Shown here piece after piece: positions 1-10,500 of a stretch of DNA of 64,000 nt. The DNA is from Heligmosomoides polygyrus polygyrus (Eukaryota; Nematoda; Chromadorea; Rhabditida; Heligmosomidae). Positions within the stretch are counted from its first letter, which is position 1; each line of letters starts with the position of its first letter. The translations under genes and the position numbers were made by a program. The notes below the pieces were generated by a model. That model ran no database searches and was not told where the DNA came from. It worked only from the letters and a program-made list of their open reading frames with translations. The stretch is taken from positions 83,821,960 through 83,885,959 of the forward strand of contig OX377206.1 of the NCBI GenBank assembly GCA_947396885.1, read 5' to 3'.

Positions 1-175
1 TTCGGTGGTTTGCAGGATGTACACTCAGACCGTCAACTGCCCTAATTTTCCCAACACTGTAGTGCCAATGGGGTTCCAAGAGTGTCACGAAGAAATTAAT
101 CCAATACAAACGCAGCTTACCGCTGCTTTATCAGCACTGGAAGACCGCCCGCCCTCTATGCAACAAGCATTTAGC
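1..175 (+). repeat. Left arm of an inverted repeat flanking a PLE relic
   Basis: This segment is an imperfect reverse complement of 1195-1348. Shared landmarks include GGTTTGCAG near the outer end, CAAGAGTGT in the middle, and an inner GACCGCCC block. The arms bracket the degraded Penelope-like element between them. The left end may continue outside the window. The function is unknown; terminal inverted duplications are a known habit of Penelope-like elements. Confidence 0.6.
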
Positions 176-179
176 AAGT

Positions 180-1190
180 GAAACCAATTGGTACACAAGA
201 GTATACGGACTTCGAGGAGCATTGTGTCTCACAGCTCACACAGTGGAATAAAGAGCAAAAAGTCACTGGTAGTGGAAACGCACTCGTTCCTGTTGTTGAT
301 CTTAGGATTGCGTTCATCGCTACAGAAGGCCTCGAGGGTCTTTCTGGCGCCGATCTCATTTTCGTGCAGTAGTATTGTGCATTTGATGTTGAAATCGTGT
401 CCGTTGTGGGTCTCTTCGCGATGTCTACCCAGCTTAACAAGCTTCGCCTTCGCTTGCTAGCTCGTTGCTCTCTGATGCGAACACCTAGAACTCTACCTGT
501 TTTCCAGATCTACAGATCATTACAGGTTGAACACTGCATTTAGTATATCACTCCCCTTTGAGTGCAGTCTCCATTTCTTACATAAGGGCAGATCACGCAG
601 CTTTCCGTAACACAAGTGTGGTCATAAAGACGGTTACGAACGAGCAGCCGTTTAGTGTTGACTCATGGGGTGTTAATTAGTACTACATCGTTGTCCAAAT
701 CTGCTTGCAACAAGCACTGACGTACGGGTGCTGTGACCTGGTCCGATATGAAAGGCAATTGAAGACAGACTTTGTCGTCGGGAGAGTTTGTAACATGTCC
801 GTTGTCTTGACATGCACCTATTAAGACTAGCTATTTGGGAGGCCCGGCCACATGACTCCTGTCACTCCTCGCGTCCCATGCACATGCCTATTGCTGTTCT
901 GTAGATGTTACGGAGTACCGAGCGTTTTGCAGCCATAAAATGAGCGGATCTTGCATGGACGATGATATTTTTGGAGCTGCCTCTGCAGCACCACTTCACA
1001 TTAAATTCGTTGTTTGACTCCCTAACATGAGTATTCAGATAGGGTAGCCAACCTCGAGACCGGATTTCTCGAGTGAACTTGATGTACTGAGATTGTGCGT
1101 TAAGGATTTAAAACAACTCATCCGTTTCGGATTGTGCTGTCTTTATAACACAACAATCATCGATATATCGACAGTACAGTACAGTACAAG
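180..1190 (-). pseudogene. Penelope-like element relic 1 (RT 3' part and GIY-YIG domain)
   Basis: Minus-strand translation in several frames gives the C-terminal half of a Penelope-like reverse transcriptase. It starts with the catalytic motif YCRYIDDCC near 1190-1160. A thumb-like block follows (KNIIVHARSAHF) and then a region matching the linker of the second PLE at 54.5 kb. The part nearest 500-180 corresponds to a GIY-YIG endonuclease tail; the expected Y-I-G-K-T-G-R is damaged to I-W-K-T-G-R. Several stops and frame changes make it non-functional. The N-terminal half of the RT is absent. PLEs use RT plus a GIY-YIG nuclease for target-primed insertion. Assignment rests on motif recognition and on the match to the second copy. 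Confidence 0.75.
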
Positions 1191-1194
1191 ATGG

Positions 1195-1348
1195 TTGTCG
1201 CATAGTAGGGCGGTCTTGCAGTGCTAATAAAGCAACGGTGGGTTGTGTTCGTATTGGAGTAATTTCTTCGTTACACTCTTGGGACACCATTAGCGCTGCA
1301 GGATTGGGAAAACTAGACGGTATGAGTGCACATTCTGCAAACCACAGA
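1195..1348 (-). repeat. Right arm of the inverted repeat flanking PLE relic 1
   Basis: Reverse-complement partner of 1-175, roughly 80 percent alike by eye. It lies directly upstream, in the element's own orientation, of the RT fragment. It may therefore represent a pseudo-LTR-like duplication rather than host sequence. Confidence 0.6.
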
Positions 1349-1360
1349 GCTTCTTTCAGG

Positions 1361-1395
1361 ACTTTGATGACGACGGTACCGTCGAAACGTCAGGC
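1361..1395 (+). ncRNA. Hammerhead-ribozyme-like motif, degenerate
   Basis: The order is TTGATGA (consensus CUGANGA with C3 changed), a self-complementary helix GACGGTACCGTC as stem II, GAAAC, then GTC and a downstream AATAAAG. The same order occurs at 27610 and 56817. Hammerhead motifs are reported inside Penelope-like elements. One extra nucleotide lies between the first core box and stem II, so activity is uncertain. Confidence 0.3.
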
Positions 1396-1399
1396 GTAA

Positions 1400-2037
1400 T
1401 AAAGTTGCATTTAACAAACCTGGTGCAAAAAGATTTCCTCGAGTTTATGGAGATCCGTTCTCGCAACAAGGTGCGCAAAATTAGTGTTCCCATAAGCACT
1501 CGTTTAAGGCACGCACGATCCGGCTAACCTTCCGTCGTACTCGTCGCGAATATAACATGCTCCTAGGTGGGCTTCCGAAGTAATAAGGAAAATAGATTAA
1601 AAATATTACTCTTATTTATTTGTTTCGAGCGTGAAGAGCCACGCAGATTGAACAATTCCTGAGCGGTTAACAAACAGCAATTAAACAAACACTGTATAGA
1701 GCAATTTGAAGCCATCGAAGCGACATAAACTAAGAACGTCCTGAAAATACCTGTCAAGTAGTCCTTTATACTGTCGCAGGGGTTGACTCCTTGTGGTGGG
1801 AATTGCATGGATATGTTAGCCAATGTATAGGCTTCACATCAGGTAAAATCGTATCGTATTGTATGACCAACTGTCATTGATCGATCTTGTAGATTTCAGG
1901 CTAGAATTCCTCGCTTGAAGTGTTAATTGCATAAAAATGTTGGGCTGTGTTTTTAGGGCGAATAGAGGACTTTTGCGAACACTTGCGAACATTGTTCCAT
2001 TTCAAAGAAAGGCACAGGATGTTCACCTTCGATATTT
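1400..2037. other. Intergenic sequence, nothing recognised
   Basis: No coding block, repeat or RNA gene could be supported. Open frames here are short and lack any family resemblance. Confidence 0.5.
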
Positions 2038-2045
2038 CTTCTTCG

Positions 2046-2248
2046 GGTACATGTCGCGTAGGTGAGCAGCACTGGTAGGTTGGAGCGCGCCAGCCAATTA
2101 TAACCAAACAGAGCAAAGCCCGAACACATCCCAGCCCATCAGGGTACCGATTGAATACGCCCTCTCTGAACGGCATGCCCATTCAATGCGGTCTGATTGG
2201 TTTAGGCGTTCCCACCTACCAATGCTGCTCACCTACGCGACATATACC
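2046..2248. mobile_element. MITE family M1, copy 1, with perfect 8-bp TSD
   Basis: The element begins GGTACATGTCGCGTAGGTG and ends with the near reverse complement finishing CATATACC; the inverted repeats run about 60 bp. It is flanked on both sides by the identical octamer CTTCTTCG (2038-2045 and 2249-2256). A second copy lies at 28948-29147. There is no coding capacity. An 8-bp duplication is typical of hAT-type transposases, which must act in trans. Confidence 0.9.
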
Positions 2249-2496
2249 CTTCTTCGCATAGGTGAAATGTCCGACACATCGACATCGCTACACTCTTTGG
2301 TGGAAAAACTCTGTGGTGAGTTCATATTGCACATTCCGGTTTTTCCCTATGCGTTCTTGGCTTTACGTCAAAATGGCAGCGCAGAGGGAGCGTTTGGTCG
2401 GGTACAAACTTAAAAACACTGAGTCAGCTTCAGGCCTCTGAAGTCGACGAGAAGATTAACACATCAGGTCTAAAATATGTAAATATTGCACCTACT

Positions 2497-2788
2497 GGAC
2501 GCGTGGAGCGCAGTTGGAGGAGGCGCCGGCTGTGGCCTGCACCCGATACCAGGTTCCTGGTTCGGATTTCCCGCCCAAGCCAACCAAGCCTTCCATGCCT
2601 CCGGGGTCGGTGAATTGGTGCCAGACTTGTCTGGGAAGGATAAAGCACTGACTTGTACATCGGCTGGCCACCGCAAGTCATTGTATGGCCAAATACGCAT
2701 TCAACACGCCTCCACGACATCCCGCAGAAGCAGAATGCGTGGTGCATCCCAAAGAGGATTGAATAACGCCGTCCTTTATCCTTTATCC
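2497..2788 (+). mobile_element. tRNA-derived SINE family S1, copy
   Basis: Nearly full-length copy of the commonest repeat in the window. The 5' head (GCGTGGAGCGCAG) resembles a tRNA A box, and GGTTCGGATTTCC further in resembles a B box. The 3' end carries TTTATCC repeats. A short flanking duplication ACCTACT is visible on both sides. A degenerate hammerhead-like remnant (GGCCTCTGAAG) lies just upstream at 2435-2446. Confidence 0.85.
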
Positions 2789-2942
2789 ACCTACTAACCT
2801 CGTTGGCGCAGATAGAGTAGCGAAAGACGAGGTTTCTAAATGAGAGGACATGGAGACTAAAATCTTAGGAATTTTTTCATTGTGTGTGATGCAACGCACA
2901 AAACTATCCACTGAGTTATGAAAGGCTTAATTATTTTTTAAT

Positions 2943-2948
2943 TTATTT
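2943..2948 (-). terminator. Polyadenylation signal AATAAA
   Basis: On the minus strand, AATAAA lies about 125 bases downstream of the stop codon at 3074-3076. It supports the terminal exon call there. Confidence 0.5.
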
Positions 2949-3073
2949 ACACGAATACAAGTACAATCTTGTGCAAACTGTATACAAAACCACCAAACCA
3001 GAAAAGCAAATACAATCTACACATATTATCTAGGTGAAAATAAATGATGGACGACGTCTAAGGCATCAGTAAG

Positions 3074-3242
3074 TTATGGCTTCAGATGTGATTTCAGGAA
3101 TTTTTCAAAAGCTTCGTAATTCTCAGGAAGATTCTGTCTTCTACGAAACTTCTCATAAGAAAGGCCGGGTCCTATGGAGGAAAAAGGAGCGCCTACAATT
3201 TCGCCTACAAAAGGCTTAATCCCCACGCCTGTTGCACTCTTC
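3074..3242 (-). CDS. Terminal exon of an unidentified minus-strand gene
   Basis: A clean splice acceptor (TATCACAG) on the minus strand is followed by about 56 codons ending in TAA at 3074-3076. The frame is read from the first complete codon after the acceptor. The encoded tail is rich in charged residues, with blocks such as SYEKFRRRQNLPENYEAFEK, and looks like ordinary protein rather than low-complexity sequence. An AATAAA signal follows in a suitable position. I do not recognise the family. Upstream exons should lie at higher coordinates; the frame at 4255-4497 is one candidate, with a SINE in the intervening intron. The possibility that it is a LINE C-terminus is not excluded. Confidence 0.45.
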
Positions 3243-3881
3243 CTGTGATACGAAACAAACAGAAATTATCCAAAGAGCTCAACGAGTGAAAACTTTATAA
3301 GGAATACTCGAAGGAAGCAGGCAGTACACAGATCGTTATGCATTGTTCATGAACTGCTTACTGCAAGTGTTATTCTAATTGTACAACCCAGATACGCACT
3401 CTGACTGCCCCTACGGTTTCACATAGAAAAAATTTACGCTGAGCATCTTAGGCAGGGGCTGTCTTACACCAACCTTTACCCTTCATCTTTTGCTGTTGCT
3501 TCACTGCAGTACATGCCTTAGTGTCTGCTTTTTGATGCGTATTCAATGAGCAAAGACATGCATATAGTGTGGGCATTCGGTGTAGGAGCGATAAATGCAT
3601 TCTTGTTCCTGTGGAGCATCAACGAATAGGCGTGTATATGAAATTGCAGTTCAGTTCAGTGGTGTGTTATTACAACTGCTCAAATTCGGCACTTCGCATA
3701 TGAGCTCTGATATAAAACAAAAAGGAATCAGAAGAAGGAGAAGAAAACCTAATATTATGCTTGCCAGGAATAGTCCCACATTTTTGTTCGTAGACAATTT
3801 TATGGTGACGTTTTTGTCCAGCTCCCACCGACATATCGAAGACTCTTTGGCATTTTGTCCAGGTTAAAGAGAATGTAACTA
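3243..3881. other. Intergenic or intronic sequence, nothing recognised
   Basis: If the exon at 3074-3242 belongs to a larger minus-strand gene, this stretch would be intron. No further exon with convincing splice sites was found here. Confidence 0.4.
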
Positions 3882-4174
3882 TGGGGAGCGTGGGGCACAG
3901 TCGGAAGAAGTGCAGGATGTTGCGAGCACCCGATGCCAGGTTCCTGGTTCGGATTTCCCTCCTAGTCCAAGCAAGCCTTTCAACCCTCCTTGGTGGGTGA
4001 ATTGGCACCAAACTTGTCTGTAGCATAGAGTACTCTCTTGTTCATCGGCTGAACACGTAGGTGATTGTGTAGGCCTAGTACAAATTCAAAGCGCCTCTTG
4101 ACCTCCCGAAGAAGTAGAATGCGTGGCGCATTCCAAAAGTGATTAAGTGACGCCTCCTTTGTTGTTTTATCCTT
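3882..4174 (+). mobile_element. SINE S1 copy
   Basis: Head GGAGCGTGGGGCACAG, central GGTTCCTGGTTCGGATTT and the 3' GAATGCGTGGCGCATTCC block are all present. The tail is short (TTTTATCC). It is more diverged than the copies at 2497 and 48781. Confidence 0.8.
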
Positions 4175-4254
4175 AAAGACGAATGATGCAGCTAATCATA
4201 TTTAAGCATGGTGGGATGAAAGGCCTAGATTTATATTCCTCTCTCATGAATTTT

Positions 4255-4497
4255 CTAGACTTTATCTAATATACGCTGAAACACATGACACGTAAATTTG
4301 CATTGAGGAGCCAAAAATTTGAGGTCATACACATACTCATACAAACGTAATGGTACCATCTTGGGTATTTGATGCTCGTTAGGAAAGAAGAATCCTGATT
4401 CGATAGGAATTTTATAACGGAAGTTTGTGAAATAGTAGCACATCAATTCGTTTCCTTCTAAGGATAAGAGTATTGTATTCAAAATTGCTGTTGGCAT
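4255..4497 (-). CDS. Unrecognised 80-codon open frame, possible exon
   Basis: Minus-strand frame from ATG at 4497 to TAG at 4255. Composition is protein-like, with aromatic-rich stretches such as NELMCYYFTNFRYKIP and FFFPNEHQIPK. A possible acceptor (TCCTTAG) lies just inside the 5' part, and possible donors (GTATGAG) lie near the 3' part, so only the middle may be coding. It could be an upstream exon of the gene ending at 3074. No family is recognised and no transcript evidence is available. Confidence 0.3.
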   Translation of the reverse strand: MPTAILNTILLSLEGNELMCYYFTNFRYKIPIESGFFFPNEHQIPKMVPLRLYEYVYDLKFLAPQCKFTCHVFQRILDKV

Positions 4498-4815
4498 TTT
4501 GACTAAGGGGACTCCCTACATATACATAGTAATGGTATTCGTGGTTCGCCGTCACTGTGCCTATGCCCATCACATTTTTTGCGTCACATTTTTATTTCAA
4601 TTTTTTCTTGAGAAAGGCTATAAATGTCATTGTGCAAAAACCAAAAGTATCCGGAAAAGTTCATGATCAAGGTGTGGATGTGTTCTAAGCTGCAGAACGA
4701 AGCACCTTTAGCAAGTGGTGCGACACAACTAACCACATGTCCGCATTTGTCATCTTTACCGCTCGATGACATATTGTACAAACAGTTTTTTTTTCGTGCG
4801 GAGCAGGTCTAGCTC
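4498..4815. other. Intergenic sequence, nothing recognised
   Basis: Short open frames on both strands overlap each other. None shows family resemblance or splice context. Confidence 0.4.
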
Positions 4816-4820
4816 CCAGA

Positions 4821-4821
<1 letters not shown>

Positions 4822-4889
<68 letters not shown>
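4822..4889. repeat. AT dinucleotide microsatellite
   Basis: About 34 uninterrupted TA/AT units after one imperfect unit. It yields artefactual Tyr-Ile open frames on both strands, which are not genes. Confidence 0.98.
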
Positions 4890-4891
<2 letters not shown>

Positions 4892-4947
4892 AGACGTTCA
4901 ACGGCCTGCCGGCCGCCAAACGTCTGGTTGGGGCTTCGCCCCAAACC
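4890..4947. other. Two adjacent GC-rich hairpins beside the AT microsatellite
   Basis: CCAGACGTT (4890-4898) pairs with AACGTCTGG (4919-4927) around a GC-rich loop that can itself pair. A second hairpin, GGTTGGGGC-TTC-GCCCCAAACC, follows at once (4926-4947). The composition contrasts sharply with the AT-rich flank. It could be part of an unrecognised repeat. Confidence 0.7.
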
Positions 4948-5239
4948 CGGAGTATAGAAAAAAGGTGAAAAAATTTCGCCTTTTAAATTTATTGAGAGCC
5001 TTTATATGCATGGGCGGTCGAATGAGAAACCGGTAAGCTTACAGCCCCTAAATAAGACCTAGGAGCGTTAGTTACGGACAAGCTCAATCACATAGCGACA
5101 GGTTTTGCCGTCTCTATTTCTTTAGCTAATCAGGCAGTTTTGGAAAAATTATCCACTACTCGTTGGTCTGTTTTCACAAAGCTGTTAGACGTCCAATAGT
5201 ATTAGTTGATCGGATAGTCTTAGTAGGATTTTCTATCTC

Positions 5240-5850
5240 CTTCTTTATTTCTTCATTCAGTATACAATGCAGCTCAGTCAATAATGCATTCACCATTGTT
5301 AGTAACCACATTGGACCACTCTGCGATCCCCTTTTCCCAAAAATGATGAGCCAGTCGAGGATGTTGGCAACCTCCCTCCTTAAGTCTTCAAACCTTCAAA
5401 AGCTTTTATTAGCCAAGAAGGTTTTTAGGGATCGAAACAAGTGGTAATCTGAGGAGGCATTTTTAGTAGAATATGGCGGAAGGGAGAAACTCAGCTCCTC
5501 TATGGTTGACTTTAGCTACATGGGGTCTGGCGCTATCATGAAGAAGGTGCCCTGAAGGTCGTCTTGGTCGCTTTCCCGAACAGCTTCGGCGAGCTTCTGG
5601 AGCTGAGTGTCCTAAACGACAGCGGCGACCGTGTGTCATTCCCGAAGCAGCTCGTAGTACAGCACTTCCCTCGAGTCCCAGAAGCAGCATAGATGAAGCT
5701 TCTTGAGGTGCACGTTCGACTTTCCTTACGTAGGTGACTCTTCTCCTCGAGGTAGCCAGACGACACGGTGTGCATTGAAGTCGTAGAGAACCCAATTCTC
5801 ATCTCCAGTAACCAGCTGTACATAGGTGTTTGAAAGCACGGTTTTTGATC
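5240..5850 (-). pseudogene. Mariner transposase relic A
   Basis: Minus-strand frames carry mariner landmarks in order: TGDENWVLYD near 5790 (first catalytic Asp block), LHDSARPHVAK near 5540 (second Asp block), SDYHLFRSLKTFLANK near 5440, and a C-terminal region in several frames down to about 5260. Frameshifts and stops separate the blocks. The N-terminal DNA-binding part is missing; relic B lies where it would be expected. It is inactive. Confidence 0.8.
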
Positions 5851-6375
5851 TATTAGGATGTCCAGAAAGTATCTGCAGAAATACGAATTTTTTTTCAAAA
5901 TAACACAAATTTTTATCAACATTTTATTAATCACCAAATAATTTCCATCAAAGTCGACTACTCTCCGCTAACGTTCTACAAGACTTCGAATTCCTCTGGC
6001 GCAAAAATCCAGCGACTTGAGGCGAAAAAAGCTCGGAGGTTATTTTCGAGATGGTCACTATCTTCATAACGCTTTCCCTCCAGATGATGCTGAAGTGACG
6101 AAAAATGTGGAAGTCACATGGGGTCAGGTCTGAGCTGTAGCGGCAGAGCTTCCCATCCGAGTTCCAGAATTTTCTGAGAAGACGTCTTGACGATGTGTGG
6201 GCGCGCGTTATCGTGCAGCAAGCGAACTTTGTCGAGCTGGGCTGTTCCTTGCGCATCTTGTCGGCCGGTCTCTGCAGTTTGGTAGCGTAGACCTCGGCAG
6301 TGACAGTCGTGCTCTCAGGCACCAGCTTGAAATGGTAGATCCCATAAACCCATAGTCATTCTGTAGGTCAGACAT
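5851..6375 (-). pseudogene. Mariner transposase relic B
   Basis: A second, different mariner fragment on the same strand. A block [20 protein letters not shown] near 6300-6230 and a C-terminal block [16 protein letters not shown] near 6130-6080 match the transposase core and the region after its last catalytic residue. A possible terminal repeat (TTAGGATGTCCAGAAAGT) starts at about 5853, exactly where relic A begins. This suggests B inserted into A. It is disrupted by stops and frameshifts. Confidence 0.75.
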
Positions 6376-6439
6376 GCATGCGAATTGCTTCCACGACATC
6401 ACGTTCGTTCCAAAAGGGAGTGACTAGCGCCGTCCTTAT
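6376..6439 (+). mobile_element. SINE S1 3' fragment
   Basis: Only the last part of the SINE is present (CTTCCACGACATCACG, then CCAAAAGGGAGTGACTAGCG and CCGTCCTTA). The 5' portion is missing, either by 5' truncation or by later rearrangement with the mariner relics. Confidence 0.6.
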
Positions 6440-7298
6440 GTAGTTGAAAACACTGGCTTTCTCCATGACATGGCGTATGCCAAGCCTGCACTGCACATTT
6501 GTTGGAGGCATCCCGCCCGAATGCGGTTTGAGTTCCTCGACAGGTTTTCCCTGATATGGCGCATGCTTTGAAGTCGTAAAATAAAACATCGTAAAGTCGC
6601 AGGTTTCATGTCAGAAAAGATGGCCCAGAATTTGGAGACTCTTGCCACGGAATCGCTTAAGTCAGTTAATCAATGTACACCCACCCGTTGAATAAGCCGT
6701 AGTCAAATATAGGAGTTATCTGTCTGTTATTTACCGAAACGCTTCTGGTATGTTTAAATTGACGGAAGGTTTGGAAGAAATATCATTTTTTACCATCCAC
6801 ACTATTCTCCACCTTTTAATCTGGGGCACTCCTCAGGGTTATCCTCACAGCTTCAGCGGGAGTGATCCAGCTCAGCCAAAACCTTGCTGAAGTCACCAAA
6901 AATGAATTTGAAAAGCTAAAAGTAACTAACAGGACTAACTGTTGTAAGAATAACTTGATGGGGTGCTTAAAGCGAGAACTGGGGCTGCAGAGTTGCTAGG
7001 TTTAAAGTTAGGTCAAACTTTTTAGCCTATTGAAATCTAGGGGAGCTCAACCTATTTAACCGTGAAGATTAGCATGTATTATATTATAATATTTCTTTTT
7101 TTAGAAACCTGGAAAACTTTTTACATAGAGATTGGGTGTCGCTACAATTTCCGAAGATTTCTCATGATAATTTTTTACGTTTTCTATGTTTTTTGCACAT
7201 ACGACAGTTTTGTAGCCAACTTCTGAAATAAGTAAAATATCGAAAACGAGACTCTCTCTTGATTTATTTATAAAAGAGTAAAGCCATATAAGTGTGGT
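6440..7298. other. Intergenic sequence, nothing recognised
   Basis: Two overlapping minus-strand frames (6368-6589 and 6436-6648) have no family resemblance. The rest is AT-rich. Confidence 0.4.
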
Positions 7299-7569
7299 AA
7301 AGGATAGGTATAAAGGAATGCGCTGCTCAATTCTATTGAATACACCACGCATTCTACTTCTACGGGATGTCGTGGAAGCGGTTTGAATTCATATTTGGCC
7401 ATAGAATGACTTACGGTGGCCAGCCGTTGAAAAATCAGCGCTTTATCCTTCCCAGACGATTCTGGTACCAATTCACCGACCCCGTAGGGATGGAAGGCTT
7501 GGTTGGACTTGGCGGGAACCAAGAATCTGGTATCGGATGCAGTCGGCACCTCCGAATATGCTACGCGCT
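7299..7569 (-). mobile_element. SINE S1 copy
   Basis: Minus-strand copy with its tail (reverse complement of TTTATACC and TATCC units) at the low coordinate. The head is truncated and diverged near 7560. Confidence 0.8.
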
Positions 7570-10500
7570 TCCCGTAAGTGTGATAGTACCTTTAATTGTA
7601 AAAGTTTGGAAAACAAGTCTAGTCTTCGTTTCTCACGGAACCCTGGACGAAAACCAAACAGAGAGAACCCTCCCTGGTGCTCATCAGTAAGTGAGGGGAA
7701 TGAAGAAGGGGCTGTTGCTGCAAACTAACCTGAACTTTCCTGTTGACGTTGGACGTGAAGAAAAACAATTGAACGTCATGAATTAAGTCTTAAACGTTAT
7801 AAAATTAGTGCTATAAAGATCACAATCCATGTACTCCTCTCCTTCTTATGACACGTTAAAGTTTGCACAGAAAGGAATGCGCTCAGAGGTGAATATCCAA
7901 AGATCATTTCCGAGTGCATCTTCCCGACTGCACCGTCATTTCCTTGCACTTTGCTGTGCTGCTGTCCAGTTGCTGATCACCGCAAAGTGTTGTTGCTACC
8001 CTTGAAAACTGTCAGGCAGAGGAGACACCGTCGTTAAAATCGCGTCCGAGCCGTCGTGCCCTGCCCTCCCAACCTATCCAGCGCCGCCGCCGCCGCCGCC
8101 ACCCCCACCCCTCTCCCCAGCGCCCGCTCCCCCATCGATAGTTGCTGCAAGAACTATCCAAGAAAAACTGAATCATCGCCCGAAAGAACCTGTTCGGAGG
8201 CAATTTTTCTACCTGCCATTCAATAAAGCGCACGCCGTGCGGTCACCGAATCTGTACAGACGCGCCCCACACACCTTCCTCGCTCTGGAATTGTCGGAGG
8301 AACAGTGAAGCTGCTAGCGTCGGGAACACTGTAGGAAAGCTACGTTCTAAGCATGTAGAAACACTGGTACAAATTTGGAAGTCTTGCAAAGGAGTGAGGA
8401 GAACAATACCGAATGACTTCATCACCGCTTTCAACCCCTTTGGTAGGTGCTAGCGTTTTCATTCTTTTGAAAGAAACGTTTGACTTTACCTTTTTAACAC
8501 ACAACTTTTCCCATGAGGTTGTTGGTAGTTTCAAACTCATCGCCGTCACTCCAAGTTTATCAGGTAAAGGCAGTGCTTCTAGCAGTGTTCTATGGTATTG
8601 GTAACCTTATCCATTCTCGACATTTGGTTTGAATAAACGACGTGCTTCTCAAAAACCGCTGTTATGCTGAAAATTCGAGAAGAATAGGAAAATGCTGAAA
8701 ATGAGAGAAGAATGTGCTGCTCAAAAACCGCTGTTATGCTGAAAATGCGAGAAAAATAGAAGTCCTGAGAATAGGAGAAAAGAGAAGACAAATAGGGCTG
8801 ACTTCAGAGAAGAGCGAAAACTATCTGTGTGACGGTTCACTTCAGTCATAGTATTTCCTAATTTCTTGTAAAATTAAGCACTTGCTTATACCTGAAAGCT
8901 TAGAAGTGGCTGGAAGGCCCGGCCCGGTGCTTAAATCAGACAAACATTCACGCTCTTCACCATAATTATCACATAGGCCTTAGTTTGGATAACGTATAGG
9001 CGTCTTCACCTAGGAGCTTTGTATAGTTGAGGAGACTTGCTTCAGCCGACGTAATGCCTATTTAAAAATTTTGATGAATAGTTGAAGTGCTCAGCTGAAT
9101 AGTCTATGCTTGGGATGAAAAATTTACTGAAGGCTTACTTTGAAAGCATTCTAAGGACTGCAATACCTCTACGTTATTCCAGCAAGGCGCCTAGTTCTAT
9201 ACACAACTGATATTCTAACCCACAAGATAGCTGCCAGCCCACTCTGCATCTGAGGGCCACAATTTGCCTCCTGCTGTCCTCGATGAAGGAACGATTCGTT
9301 CATTGAGGACCTAAGGAAGTCTTGACAGTCTTAAGGAACTCAATGAACATGCAGTTCATGTAGTTGAAACTTCAGAGTTATTCACTAACGACCTTTTAGT
9401 GGCAAACATGATAAAGTTTTATGTGATGAGGATATAGGAAAGCAGGTTACGATTTAAGGACTGCGAGGATGATGTTCATGAAAGAGAAGGATTTCCTTGA
9501 CGCGAGTAGACCTGAACAATGGACTTTTCCTGTAGTAAAGGCTTGAGATTCGAGCTCCAAGCAACATATTAGGTTCTTTGTAAAGACCTCTCTGCAAGAT
9601 AAATGCTTTCCGGGCTTAACTGGCTGTAAACCAATTCAGTGTATATATTGCGTTTTCCAGATCTGTAGCTCAAAATTTCCTGGAAACGCTTTCCAAAAAA
9701 CTTCACTATTTCCGAATTTTGACGCAATTTCTCCCGAAATATGGGTGCCGTTTCTACTGATCGCCTCAATCCACGGTAACAACTCCTCTGAAATTCAAGC
9801 CAAGAAGTTTTAATTGTAAATGTGAACAAAGAAATCGTACTGCATTGGAAAAAGTTTTTTGTCTCGAGACGAAAGCGCTGTAGGATGGATGAGAAGCGGA
9901 AGAAGGGTAGAAGCGATCTGGTCATGTAGTTCGTTATTACTGACTGCTGATCTTTTTAACGAATTTTCTTGATGTGTTAGTCTTACTTTAAAGGATATTG
10001 TTAATAGGAAACAGTGGGTATAGTAAATAAATAAAAAAATCTACTGGAGTACACAACACCTGCAAATGACAACCGTTTAGTAAAGGTGTCAAAAAAGCTG
10101 AAGAAAGCAGAGTTGAAATTTAGAGGTCAATTAACCCACATGAGCTCTTTACATAGTTCTTGCCGTCTACATCGTGGTGCTCCGTGGAATCGAACTTCGC
10201 GACAATTCTGCCTCGCATTACCTCATCAAGAGAACAGCCGAGGGAAATTGAAGGTGCTATCTCGAGGATGACTATACGTCGCTGTTACTTCATTGATTTG
10301 TTAAGTTCGATTTAAAAAAATGAGCAGATGAAGAGAGAGTTAAACAATCTCATCGATGCATGCCTACCGATAGGCATTTTTGGCATTTTCGAAACTTATT
10401 TTATGATGCAAGAAGGCTCTCATCAAGTCCTAGAGATCCACAGCCGGATGAAATCGCTATTTTACCTCCAGTTTGGTTTAAACATCCGCCGTACAACAAA

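Noticed and set aside
2430..2797. 100-codon frames on both strands
   Set aside because: The same frames recur in every SINE S1 copy (for example 48755-49083 and 62752-63072); they reflect repeat conservation, not genes.
4756..4957. Tyr-Ile repeat proteins on both strands
   Set aside because: Translation of the AT microsatellite.
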